DNA from: an uncultured Pelagibacteraceae bacterium | GTDB taxonomy: Bacteria; Pseudomonadota; Alphaproteobacteria; Pelagibacterales; Pelagibacteraceae | Assembly (NCBI GenBank): GCA_902568235.1 | Contig: CACFPS010000003.1 | Coordinates: 62,001-126,000, forward strand | Length of the DNA stretch: 64,000 nt | Reading direction: 5' to 3' | Shown here: piece after piece, positions 39,676 through 46,072 of the stretch | Layout of the letters: the number at the start of each line of letters is the position of its first letter | Position numbering within the stretch: the stretch's first letter is position 1 | Program-made: the position numbers and the translations under genes | Notes under the pieces: model-generated | What the model was told of the DNA's origin: nothing | What the model saw: only the letters and a program-made list of their open reading frames with translations | Database searches by the model: none

Positions 39676-40603
39676 GATTAAAAGCTTCCATTAACTCGTT
39701 CCATTCTCTTTTAGAAAGTCCAGAATCTTCCATCAAAACTTCTTCTCCTTTTATTAACTTTTTAATTATTAATTTACCCTTCGCAGATACTTCTGTGCCT
39801 CCAACTCGATAATCCATAAAAGCTTCATAAGTAATTGGAACCCATTTTTTTAATGTGTCTAACATTGCATCGGCATATGCTCTAATTTCATATTGAGCAT
39901 GATGATCTGCTCTAAGTCTTAAAAAATTCATTAAATTTAGTAAATCTGTTTTCCAATACCACTGGGTATAAGTGTTTAAAGTTAAGTTCATTCTTGCAAG
40001 TTCTCTTGCTAAACCAATTTCGTTTTTATCAATTATTGAACCATCAAATCTCTCATTCAGCATTTCTTCATAATTGCTATAAGTTCTTTCTGCATCAGTT
40101 TTGAGCAATTTCAAAACTTTTTTTGCCTGTTCGCCTTCAAGAACATCTCCCCTTCCTTGTCTGTTACTTTGTGATTGTGCAGCTAAATTTTCCTGAGCTG
40201 GTAAATAAAATTCTTTATCTAAAATTGAATATCTGGCAGAATACTCATTAACATTTGCCGTTCTATGTCTAATCCATTGTCTAGCAATAAATATTGGAAG
40301 TTTAACATGGTATTTAATTTCACACATTTCAAAAGGAGTGCTGTGCCAATGTCTCATTAAATACTTTATTAAGCCCGCATCAGTATTTACCTTTTTTGTG
40401 CCTTTTCCATAAGAAACTCTTGCCGCTTGAACAATAGACGTATCATTTCCCATGTAATCAACCACTCTTATGAATCCGTGATCTAAAATTGGTAAAGCTT
40501 CATACAATATTTTTTCAAGCTCAGGAGCGGTAACTCTTTTGGTGATATTTTCTTGAGATTGTTGATCTTTTATTTCTTGTGCTTGCTCTTTTGTTAATTT
40601 CAT
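39656..40603 (-). CDS. thyX: Flavin-dependent thymidylate synthase ThyX
   Basis: A 315-residue enzyme with the ThyX motif [15 protein letters not shown], the matching WIRHR lead-in, and the later [16 protein letters not shown]. It makes dTMP from dUMP using FADH2 and methylene-tetrahydrofolate, replacing ThyA. The N-terminus has a charged extension ([16 protein letters not shown]). It diverges from the tmRNA gene and its end overlaps mrp by 20 bases. Confidence 0.96.
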   Translation of the reverse strand: MKLTKEQAQEIKDQQSQENITKRVTAPELEKILYEALPILDHGFIRVVDYMGNDTSIVQAARVSYGKGTKKVNTDAGLIKYLMRHWHSTPFEMCEIKYHVKLPIFIARQWIRHRTANVNEYSARYSILDKEFYLPAQENLAAQSQSNRQGRGDVLEGEQAKKVLKLLKTDAERTYSNYEEMLNERFDGSIIDKNEIGLARELARMNLTLNTYTQWYWKTDLLNLMNFLRLRADHHAQYEIRAYADAMLDTLKKWVPITYEAFMDYRVGGTEVSAKGKLIIKKLIKGEEVLMEDSGLSKREWNELMEAFNLKDKLI

Positions 40604-40625
40604 TAATTAATTTTGTTAATTTTCG

Positions 40626-40653
40626 TTGAATCTTTGAATTATGGTTTTATATT
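40626..40653 (+). promoter_or_regulatory. Probable ssrA promoter
   Basis: TTGAAT (40626-40631) and TATATT (40648-40653) are spaced by 16 bases, just upstream of the tmRNA acceptor piece. Because the first cassette gene starts 20 bases after the tmRNA end with no terminator visible, this promoter may also drive it. Confidence 0.5.
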
Positions 40654-40660
40654 AAACTAG

Positions 40661-40918
40661 TTGGTTTTCCAACTATGACGATAAACGAATTTCGTAATAA
40701 CCATTACGGACGTGGGGGCAGTACCCACCACCTCCACCAATTTCAACTTATGGGGGTGAATTAGGATCGACGGGTGTCTAAAAGTTGTTCTTTCGTCCGG
40801 TATTGTTCCGCCGTGATGGGCTAATTTATAAATGCTAACGAAAGTTACGCACTTGCAGCTTAATTAATTTATTAATTAAGTTACGGGGTTCGGGGCACCT
40901 GGCAACAGAACGCCCCTT
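40661..40918 (+). ncRNA. ssrA: Two-piece (permuted) tmRNA gene
   Basis: A circularly permuted tmRNA, the form found in Alphaproteobacteria. The acceptor piece comes first and ends at 40739 with the T-arm GTGGG/CCCAC and an encoded CCA (CACCTCCACCA). A 12-base spacer follows. The coding piece starts at 40752 with GGGGGTGAATTAGGATCGACGGG. GGGGGTG pairs with CACCTCC (six Watson-Crick pairs and one G-U) to make the acceptor stem. The tag frame at 40834-40863 reads ANESYALAA and then TAA, within a perfect 9-pair hairpin. The gene ends in the hairpin GGGGC...GCCCC. The 5' end is an estimate. It rescues stalled ribosomes. Confidence 0.95.
40892..40918 (+). repeat. tmRNA 3' end, reference copy of the core repeat (R0)
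   Basis: GGGGCACCTGGCAACAGAACGCCCCTT, the terminal hairpin of the ssrA coding piece. Four more copies follow in the same orientation at 41757, about 42820, 43997 and 44446. Bacterial tmRNA 3' ends are known integration targets, so this is the presumed original attachment site. Confidence 0.88.
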
Positions 40919-40938
40919 AAAAAAAAAGTAAAATAATT

Positions 40939-41145
40939 ATGTCAAATATAATTCCTATTATTTTAGTTGTAGTAATGATTATTATTGCTGCATTTTTTAG
41001 AGGTTTGCTATGGGAGTATGGAAGAAGATTTGGTGATAAATATTATAGTTTTATTAAAAACGATGCCTGGAGAGAATGGTTTGGCGTTGCAACTTTGGTT
41101 GCAATAATTTGGGGTGGTGGTGCTATTTTGTTTCAACTAATTTAG
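40939..41145 (+). CDS. Small membrane protein (cassette 1)
   Basis: A 68-residue protein with an N-terminal helix (IIPIILVVVMIIIAAFF), a charged middle (EYGRRFGDKYYSFIKNDAWREW) and a second helix (VATLVAIIWGGGAILF). I do not recognise the family. It starts 20 bases after the tmRNA end, preceded only by an A-rich stretch. The composition looks like a real protein, with several Trp and Arg, which AT-rich chance ORFs rarely have. Confidence 0.65.
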   Translation: MSNIIPIILVVVMIIIAAFFRGLLWEYGRRFGDKYYSFIKNDAWREWFGVATLVAIIWGGGAILFQLI

Positions 41146-41177
41146 GATGTAGTTGAAACAGGAAACCTCCTTACTGA

Positions 41178-41405
41178 TTAATAATGTTTTTTTTTTCGTT
41201 CTTTTCTCCAAAGTATAAAAAATAACAGAATTAGTGCTGGTTGCAAAAAAACAAAAATAATAATGTTTATCGCCTCATATGATATTCCTATTAAATTTGC
41301 CAAATCAACCAGAACTATTACACAAACTTTAAAAACAAAGTCTATTAATTCAAACCCTGAATTTCCCATACTATTGTAAGCATCTATATATTTGCTCATA
41401 TTCAA
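41178..41405 (-). CDS. Small membrane protein, unknown (cassette 1)
   Basis: A 75-residue ORF on the minus strand with two long hydrophobic stretches (VFKVCVIVLVDLANLIGI and INIIIFVFLQPALILLFFILW) and a basic tail WRKERKKKHY. No family is recognised. It lies convergent to the 68-residue gene. Start and reality are uncertain, but its length and the topology (basic cytoplasmic tail after the last helix) fit a small inner-membrane protein. Confidence 0.5.
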   Translation of the reverse strand: MNMSKYIDAYNSMGNSGFELIDFVFKVCVIVLVDLANLIGISYEAINIIIFVFLQPALILLFFILWRKERKKKHY

Positions 41406-41493
41406 AATATAATATTTTTTTCTAAAAAGTATTGTCCAAATTTACAATTTTTCTTGGACAAGAACTTATTTAAATAAACCTTATATTAAAATC

Positions 41494-41733
41494 ATGATTA
41501 AAAATAAAATAAACAAATGGATCTTGTTTTTATATTTTTTAACTTTAGGTAACTATGCACATGCAAGAGTTATAAATGTCAACTCTTGCCCAGTTCCTTT
41601 TGACTTTACAGTCGCAGACTTTTGTGTGTTAAGTACAATTGGAATGTGGATTGCGGTTCCATTAATAATCTTTGCAGTTTATGTTGGTTTCGCCTTGTTT
41701 ACAGGAATAATAAGAAGTATATTTTCAAGATAA
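41494..41733 (+). CDS. Small secreted or membrane protein (cassette 1)
   Basis: A 79-residue protein with a signal-like N-terminus (KWILFLYFLTLGNYAHARVIN, possible cut after AHA), two Cys (NSCPVPF, ADFCVL) and a C-terminal membrane helix (IAVPLIIFAVYVGFALFTGII). It is of unknown function. It ends 23 bases before the second core copy, so it is the last gene of cassette 1. Confidence 0.55.
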   Translation: MIKNKINKWILFLYFLTLGNYAHARVINVNSCPVPFDFTVADFCVLSTIGMWIAVPLIIFAVYVGFALFTGIIRSIFSR

Positions 41734-41740
41734 TTTAGTT

Positions 41741-41765
41741 AGGTGCCCTTAATAATGGGGCACCT
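41741..41765 (+). repeat. Inverted repeat overlapping core copy R1
   Basis: AGGTGCCC (41741-41748) and GGGCACCT (41758-41765) form a perfect 8-pair hairpin whose right arm is the first part of core R1. The tmRNA copy R0 does not have this left arm. Confidence 0.7.
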
Positions 41766-41783
41766 GGCAACAGAACGCCCCTT
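41757..41783 (+). repeat. Core repeat copy R1, identical to the tmRNA 3' end
   Basis: GGGGCACCTGGCAACAGAACGCCCCTT, a perfect 27-of-27 match to 40892-40918, in the same orientation and 865 bases further on. It ends cassette 1 and starts cassette 2. Identity over 27 bases in non-coding DNA of this composition cannot be chance. Confidence 0.95.
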
Positions 41784-41828
41784 CTCATTAAATAAGTAAA
41801 GTGAATCAATATTAATTTGGTTTAGCGC

Positions 41829-41852
41829 AGCATACACTTTAGCATACACCTT
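41829..41852 (+). repeat. Tandem AGCATACACYTT repeats, left side of cassette 2
   Basis: AGCATACACTTT directly followed by AGCATACACCTT (period 12), 45 bases after core R1. The same unit appears twice at the other end of the cassette (42757-42783). Spacing and pairing look like arm-type binding sites of a tyrosine recombinase; this role is inferred. Confidence 0.75.
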
Positions 41853-41878
41853 ACAAAAAAAATTGGTTAATATAATTT

Positions 41879-42319
41879 ATGAAAGAATTAAAAATTATTA
41901 CATTAATTTTAAGTATTTTTTTTTTCACAAGTGATTTAAAAGCAAGTGCAAATCAATCTAAACCATTGTGGAAACAAGTTTCTGAATTAACTTGTAAAGG
42001 TGAATTTAGAATGGATTGCGCCAATGGAGATTGTACTAAAGGTGATTCAACGGCACTTTGGAAAATTGATTTTTTAAATAATTCTGTAATTTATATGAAT
42101 CACGATTTTAAAGAAAAGATTCATAGTAAGATTCATAAATTTTACGACATTATAAATAAATCATCAAATACTATTCATTTTGGTACGAGAATGATGTCAT
42201 TTGAAATAGATTTTTTGAAAAATTTGAAAGATGGTATTCCAAGTGTTGTTCTTGGAGTAACCATGTACGAAGAATATATGGATATCAATTCAACTTATTT
42301 TAAATGTTTCCCATCATAA
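41879..42319 (+). CDS. Secreted protein of unknown function (cassette 2)
   Basis: A 146-residue protein with a signal peptide (KIITLILSIFFFTSDLKASA) and a mature part with four Cys (ELTCKGEFRMDCANGDCTK and a final FKCFPS). WKIDFLNNSVIYM and TIHFGTRMMSFEIDF look like beta strands of a small lipocalin-like or barrel fold, but I cannot assign a family. It is the plus-strand cargo gene of cassette 2, pointing towards a DUF805 gene. Confidence 0.65.
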   Translation: MKELKIITLILSIFFFTSDLKASANQSKPLWKQVSELTCKGEFRMDCANGDCTKGDSTALWKIDFLNNSVIYMNHDFKEKIHSKIHKFYDIINKSSNTIHFGTRMMSFEIDFLKNLKDGIPSVVLGVTMYEEYMDINSTYFKCFPS

Positions 42320-42384
42320 AAATTTCAAGCAAACAGAACATACACTTTAGTTGGTAGCAAAAATTGAATTCTTAGATAGTTTTT

Positions 42385-42720
42385 CTATTTATCTTTTTTC
42401 CCTGGCATAAAAAAAAGATAAAGTTCAAATAAAATATTTACTATTGGAACAAAAAGAAGAAGAAATGCAAAACGATTTACTTCTAAATCATTTAATCTTC
42501 TGCAAATATTTGGGATAAGAAGAAATACGCCAAAAAAGAAAATTATCTGGAATAAAGATGGAAATCCACCCCAAAGAAAATCAAAAGTTAAAGTGTATAT
42601 AAAATAACCTACTGCTACAAAAATTATTATACCTATAGTAGTAAAAATAAAATCTAATCTTCCTGCTTTTTCAGAAAAAGAAAATATATTTATAAATCTA
42701 TGTTTAATACATTTAATCAT
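42385..42720 (-). CDS. DUF805 family membrane protein (cassette 2)
   Basis: A 111-residue protein with the DUF805 layout: SEKAGRLDFIFTTIGI near residue 15, where GRxxRxxFW is usual, three or four helices, and the family's PNICRRLNDLEVNRFAFLLLFVPIVNILFELYLFFMPG ending. The RRLxDL motif is the clearest mark. The function of DUF805 proteins is unknown. Another DUF805 gene, different in sequence and on the other strand, lies in cassette 4. Confidence 0.8.
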   Translation of the reverse strand: MIKCIKHRFINIFSFSEKAGRLDFIFTTIGIIIFVAVGYFIYTLTFDFLWGGFPSLFQIIFFFGVFLLIPNICRRLNDLEVNRFAFLLLFVPIVNILFELYLFFMPGKKDK

Positions 42721-42756
42721 TTTAAGTTTATTTCCTTATAGCAGAATTTTACAAAA

Positions 42757-42783
42757 AGAGCATACACCTAGAGCATACACTTT
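42757..42783 (+). repeat. Tandem AGCATACAC repeats, right side of cassette 2
   Basis: GAGCATACACCT and GAGCATACACTT (period 13), ending about 37 bases before core R2. They match the pair at 41829-41852 in sequence and direction. A single related unit, ACATACACTTTAG, lies between the two genes near 42338. Confidence 0.75.
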
Positions 42784-42819
42784 TCACTTATTTGTTATTA
42801 AATATAGTAAGTAAATAAA

Positions 42820-42844
42820 GGAACCCGGATACAGAACGCCCCTT
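42820..42844 (+). repeat. Core repeat copy R2 (divergent left half)
   Basis: GGAACCCGGATACAGAACGCCCCTT. The right half ACAGAACGCCCCTT is identical to the tmRNA end; the left half has changed. It separates cassette 2 from cassette 3, and the stop codon of the next gene lies two bases after it. Confidence 0.85.
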
Positions 42845-42845
42845 T

Positions 42846-43181
42846 CTAATCGTAAGTTGTTGTGCTGCTAAAACCATCGTCACATTCTGATTTTATTTTT
42901 TTAATTTTTTTATCATATATACCAAATGTAGATGCATCTAAACCGTATCTTTCTACTGTACTTGTACAAGTTATCTTTTTTTCACCATAAGAATATGAGG
43001 TTGTATGCGTTTCTGTATCGGTATTTAAAAATTCATCAGCAGAAATCATACTATTATGAAGTTTTTTTAGAAAATTTTTACTCGCTTCTTCTTTCGAAAA
43101 TTTATTTGTCCCTGAGTTGTATCCTTTCATGTTACAAGCAACCAATAAAAACAAACTTAATATAACAAATAGTTTTTTCAT
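42846..43181 (-). CDS. Small lipoprotein (cassette 3)
   Basis: A 111-residue lipoprotein: MKKLFVILSLFLLVAC with a clear lipobox (LVAC), so the mature protein starts at Cys16. The rest is polar, with Lys/Ser/Thr-rich stretches and two more Cys (ITCTST, SECDDG). No family is recognised. It is the third of three minus-strand genes; it follows the 149-residue gene by one base. Confidence 0.75.
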   Translation of the reverse strand: MKKLFVILSLFLLVACNMKGYNSGTNKFSKEEASKNFLKKLHNSMISADEFLNTDTETHTTSYSYGEKKITCTSTVERYGLDASTFGIYDKKIKKIKSECDDGFSSTTTYD

Positions 43182-43182
43182 A

Positions 43183-43632
43183 TTAAAATGGTGCTTCGGA
43201 TTTAACTGAAAATCTTTTTATAACTGCTTCAATTACATTTTTCCAAATGCCGCCTAATAAACTTTCTTTATCATCTGCTTCCAGTGTCGCAATAAACCAA
43301 TCCTTATTTTTAAGTTTAAATCCAAGGTTTATTTTAAGATCTTTTCTCGTTTTATTTCCAGTAACCATTGCACCAATAATTGCACCCACACCACCAGTCA
43401 ACAATCCACCTACAACTGCTCCGCCAGTTTTTTTTAAAACACTTGTCTCTTTTATTGGTTTTGAGTTTTCGTCTAAGACTTTAAATTCTTTTACATCATT
43501 GCAAGAGATTTCAAATTTTTTCCCCATGCCTAGGACTTTATTTCCAATAATTATTTGATCTTTTTTAAGATGAAACAAGAAATCTCTTCCTATGTAATCT
43601 TTTTGATTTGATTGTGTAATTGTTATACTCAT
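43183..43632 (-). CDS. Unknown protein with glycine-zipper hairpin (cassette 3)
   Basis: A 149-residue protein. The middle holds a Gly-rich hydrophobic hairpin (GGAVVGGLLTGGVGAIIGAMVTG, about 69-91), which could cross or dip into a membrane. Flanking parts look like beta-rich PH-like halves (DQIIIGNKVLGMGKKFEISCNDVKEFKVL and FKLKNKDWFIATLEA). No signal peptide is seen. It lies between two lipoprotein genes with 1-2 base gaps, so all three should be one message. Confidence 0.7.
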   Translation of the reverse strand: MSITITQSNQKDYIGRDFLFHLKKDQIIIGNKVLGMGKKFEISCNDVKEFKVLDENSKPIKETSVLKKTGGAVVGGLLTGGVGAIIGAMVTGNKTRKDLKINLGFKLKNKDWFIATLEADDKESLLGGIWKNVIEAVIKRFSVKSEAPF

Positions 43633-43634
43633 CT

Positions 43635-43859
43635 CTAATTAGTTGCATTGCAACTATCTAACTTCCAACTTAGACTTTTGTCTTTATAAACACCTTGTCC
43701 AAGTGTTTTAACACAGTTTTTAACGTCTTGAGTTTGTTTTTCCAATCTAACCTCTGCTGGAGACTTTTCTTTTGGTTTTTCAGTTTTATCGTTATCAGAG
43801 CAAGAAGTTAAAAAACCAATCATCAAACCCAGAACCACAATGCCTAAAAGTTTTTTCAT
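43635..43859 (-). CDS. Small lipoprotein (cassette 3)
   Basis: A 74-residue lipoprotein with the signal MKKLLGIVVLGLMIGFLTSC; the lipobox LTSC puts the lipidated Cys at position 20. A charged linker (DNDKTEKPKEKSP) and a short domain with two Cys (KNCVKTLGQG, LDSCNATN) follow. It leads the three-gene minus-strand set of cassette 3. Family unknown. Confidence 0.75.
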   Translation of the reverse strand: MKKLLGIVVLGLMIGFLTSCSDNDKTEKPKEKSPAEVRLEKQTQDVKNCVKTLGQGVYKDKSLSWKLDSCNATN

Positions 43860-43880
43860 AAAGTAAGTTTAACCAAATTT

Positions 43881-43955
43881 ACAATGAAGTAATAGATCAA
43901 AAAAACCAACTAAAAACAAAATAAGTCTTTCTGACAATGAAGTTTGCAATGAAGT
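43881..43955 (+). repeat. CAATGAAGT repeats before core R3
   Basis: ACAATGAAGT at 43881-43890 and 43934-43943 and GCAATGAAGT at 43946-43955. The last two have a period of 12, and the last ends 41 bases before core R3. The geometry matches the AGCATACAC pairs of cassette 2, but the sequence is different, as would be expected for a different recombinase. Confidence 0.65.
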
Positions 43956-43996
43956 GTTTTAATAAAGTGAATAAATATGCTATTTTCTAATCTAAT

Positions 43997-44018
43997 GCCG
44001 GGCAACAGAACGCCCCTT
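43997..44018 (+). repeat. Core repeat copy R3
   Basis: GCCGGGCAACAGAACGCCCCTT. From GGCAACAGAACGCCCCTT onward it is identical to the tmRNA end. The GCCGG left part differs from R0 and R1 but is shared with R4. Confidence 0.92.
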
Positions 44019-44073
44019 ATAATGTATAACTAATTCTTTTTGACATTTAACCAATTTAATTTTAAAGTTTCAT

Positions 44074-44433
44074 ATGGACTTTGGAAAATCTATCTCATTC
44101 TGCTTCAGTAACTATTTTAATTTCAACGGAAGGGGTCAGCGATCTGAATTTTGGTGGTTTTATCTTTTTACTTGGATGTTGGCGATAGGAGGTAGTATTT
44201 TAGATTTCACAACAACTGGGTATGGTTACGGAATGTTTTATTATATTGCCAGTATTGCAGTATTTTTTCCTGCAATTGCCGCAGGATCTAGAAGATTGCA
44301 TGATTTAAACAAATCTGGATGGTGGCAGTTGATAATGATTACTATAGTTGGATTAATTCCTTTGGTAATTTGGTGGGCAACCGAAGGTGAGAAGAAGAAA
44401 AATAGATTTGGAGCACCTATCAAATTAAAGTAA
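44074..44433 (+). CDS. DUF805 family membrane protein (cassette 4)
   Basis: A 119-residue protein with the full DUF805 pattern: FNFNGRGQRSEFWWFYLFTWML near the N-terminus (about 17-38), AAGSRRLHDLNKSGWWQLIMI in the middle, PLVIWWATEGEKKKNRFG at the end. It has three or four helices. It is the only gene of cassette 4 (R3 to R4, 449 bases), so this would be the smallest cassette. It is closer to the family consensus than the copy in cassette 2. Confidence 0.9.
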   Translation: MDFGKSISFCFSNYFNFNGRGQRSEFWWFYLFTWMLAIGGSILDFTTTGYGYGMFYYIASIAVFFPAIAAGSRRLHDLNKSGWWQLIMITIVGLIPLVIWWATEGEKKKNRFGAPIKLK

Positions 44434-44445
44434 AAAATTTAATTT

Positions 44446-44467
44446 GCCGGGCAACAGAACGTTCCTT
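44446..44467 (+). repeat. Core repeat copy R4, last of the array
   Basis: GCCGGGCAACAGAACGTTCCTT. It matches R3 except for two C-to-T changes in CCCC. I see no further copy to the right on either strand, so this is the presumed outer end of the array. Confidence 0.9.
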
Positions 44468-44493
44468 AATAATCAATCCACATTAAAACTTCG

Positions 44494-45087
44494 CTAAATA
44501 GGGTTATTAAACCAATCAGAGATTTCCTTTGTGCTCATTATAACTTGAAGACTATCTTTCCATCCATTTTTGATTTTTAAACTTTTTTTATACTTTGTGC
44601 AATTAATCTCAAAATAATCTCCCGACTTGAAAAAAAAACCAACGTTATGTGTAACGCTTTCACCTGTTGGATCCCAATCAAATTCAAATGAACCTTTATG
44701 TTTTTCAGCATTATCAAACATTGAAGAAAAATCATTTTCAATTTTCTTTTGTTTTGCAAAACATTCTTCTAATTTATCGTCATATGGATTCGATCCTTTA
44801 ATCATATAAATTTTGTAATGCTTATCTTTTGGTTTTACCATAAATGATAAATGACTATAATTTTCAAAGTTGCCAAACCAGTATACTTCTCCAAAATCAT
44901 CATTTAAATAATTGTATGAAGGTTTGTTCGTTTCTATTTCATTTATTATTTCTTCTTTGGAAAGATGATCTAACAAACTATCTCCAATACTTATGCCTTC
45001 CATCTCAAATTCAGATATGTCGTTAGAAAAAGAGAATGATGAAAAACTGAAGAAAATTAAAAACAGGTAAGTAGATAATTTTTTCAT
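44494..45087 (-). CDS. Secreted protein of unknown function
   Basis: A 197-residue protein with a signal peptide (KKLSTYLFLIFFSFSSFSFS) and a mature domain beginning DISEFEMEGISIGDSLLDHLSKEEI. Two Cys (EECFAKQ, INCTKY) may pair. The G-I-S-I-G-D-S-L opening resembles envelope proteins with short repeats of this sort, but I cannot name a family. On the minus strand TATACT lies about 10 bases before the ATG, so the leader is very short. It lies just outside the last core repeat and may be a fifth cassette or resident DNA. Confidence 0.7.
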   Translation of the reverse strand: MKKLSTYLFLIFFSFSSFSFSNDISEFEMEGISIGDSLLDHLSKEEIINEIETNKPSYNYLNDDFGEVYWFGNFENYSHLSFMVKPKDKHYKIYMIKGSNPYDDKLEECFAKQKKIENDFSSMFDNAEKHKGSFEFDWDPTGESVTHNVGFFFKSGDYFEINCTKYKKSLKIKNGWKDSLQVIMSTKEISDWFNNPI

Positions 45088-45202
45088 TTTTTAAAGTATA
45101 GCAATTTTAAGTTTGATTGGCAGTATTAATTTCGGATACTTTGATAATATATGAATAAATACAAATTATTTTCAATACACCGATTTACAAAACAACATTT
45201 CT

Positions 45203-46072
45203 CTAATTTAATAAATCTATATTATTAATATTGTTTAATGATTTATTATATTCATCCATGTTCTCTCTTCTAGCAAGGTAAAATGAAAATAAATTTAATA
45301 ATATCACCATGTACAATGGAATTAATGTAATAATAGAAATATTTGTATAAATTAAAAATAAGTAAATAATTACAAAAAATATTGATCTTATTAAAACATT
45401 ACTTCGAAAAACACTTATGATTGATAAAGAGTGTTTTAGTAAATTTAAAAAACTCATTTTTGAGGGACCAAAGTATCTTTTTCCTCTTATGGATTGACTG
45501 CTAATTTTATTTTTTTCAACTTTCTGTAAAGAGCCAGAAAAACTACTCCAAGTAGCCTTTTCATTAATCATTTTTTCAACTGTTAATTTTGGAAGACAGG
45601 TATAATTTCCAAATTTAATTGACTGTCCTGCAAATGTTAAAGTAATAACTTTATGAAAAAAATAACAAATTTTAAAAATTATATTTTCTGATCTTTTCAT
45701 TCTATCTCCAACAATTGGTCTAAAAGAGTTATAATTTAAATGCTGTAAAAAATTTTTTATTTCTTCGGGCCTATCTTCTCCATCGCCATCCATTGGAATT
45801 ACATAATCAAATTCTTCATTTTCAAAAATATACTTTAATCCTGCAGCATTACATCTTGCATGTCCTCTGTTTTCTTTCATATTGATTATTTTAATAGAAT
45901 TTAAATTATCTAAATCAGCAGATAATTCAGGTTTAATTTCAGTAGATGCATCATTCACAATAATGACTGAAAACTCATGACCTAAGTTTAAAACTTCATT
46001 ATTTATATTTTCTAAAAGTTTAAAAACTGATTGCCAATCATTAAATATAGAAATTAAAATTTTTATTTTCAT
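45203..46072 (-). CDS. Family 2 glycosyltransferase (dolichol-phosphate mannosyltransferase-like)
   Basis: A 289-residue protein with a GT-A fold N-terminal domain: INDWQSVFKLLENIN, VIIVNDAST, and the metal-binding DGDGEDRPEEI near residue 95. Two membrane helices follow at the C-terminus (VIIYLFLIYTNISIITLIPLYMVILLN). It would transfer a sugar to a lipid carrier at the inner face of the membrane. The start shares one base (TAATG) with a 39-residue ORF, which in turn follows a GT39-like gene. Confidence 0.82.
   Translation of the reverse strand: MKIKILISIFNDWQSVFKLLENINNEVLNLGHEFSVIIVNDASTEIKPELSADLDNLNSIKIINMKENRGHARCNAAGLKYIFENEEFDYVIPMDGDGEDRPEEIKNFLQHLNYNSFRPIVGDRMKRSENIIFKICYFFHKVITLTFAGQSIKFGNYTCLPKLTVEKMINEKATWSSFSGSLQKVEKNKISSQSIRGKRYFGPSKMSFLNLLKHSLSIISVFRSNVLIRSIFFVIIYLFLIYTNISIITLIPLYMVILLNLFSFYLARRENMDEYNKSLNNINNIDLLN

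Noticed and set aside
40701-40739. Part of a tRNA gene (T-arm and CCA)
   Set aside because: The T-arm and acceptor 3' strand pair with GGGGGTG at 40752 and a tag ORF follows, so this is the acceptor piece of a permuted tmRNA.
41829-42783. AGCATACAC repeats as a CRISPR array
   Set aside because: Units are only about 10 bases, in pairs without spacers, at two places about 900 bases apart; no cas genes are present.
40892-44467. Core repeats as integron attC sites
   Set aside because: They are copies of the tmRNA end and lack the attC plan of two inverted simple sites with RYYYAAC/GTTRRRY; no integron integrase is present.
45135-45215. 25-codon ORF starting MNKYKLFSIHRF
   Set aside because: No ribosome site, no coupling and it overlaps the end of the glycosyltransferase gene in antisense; looks like chance.
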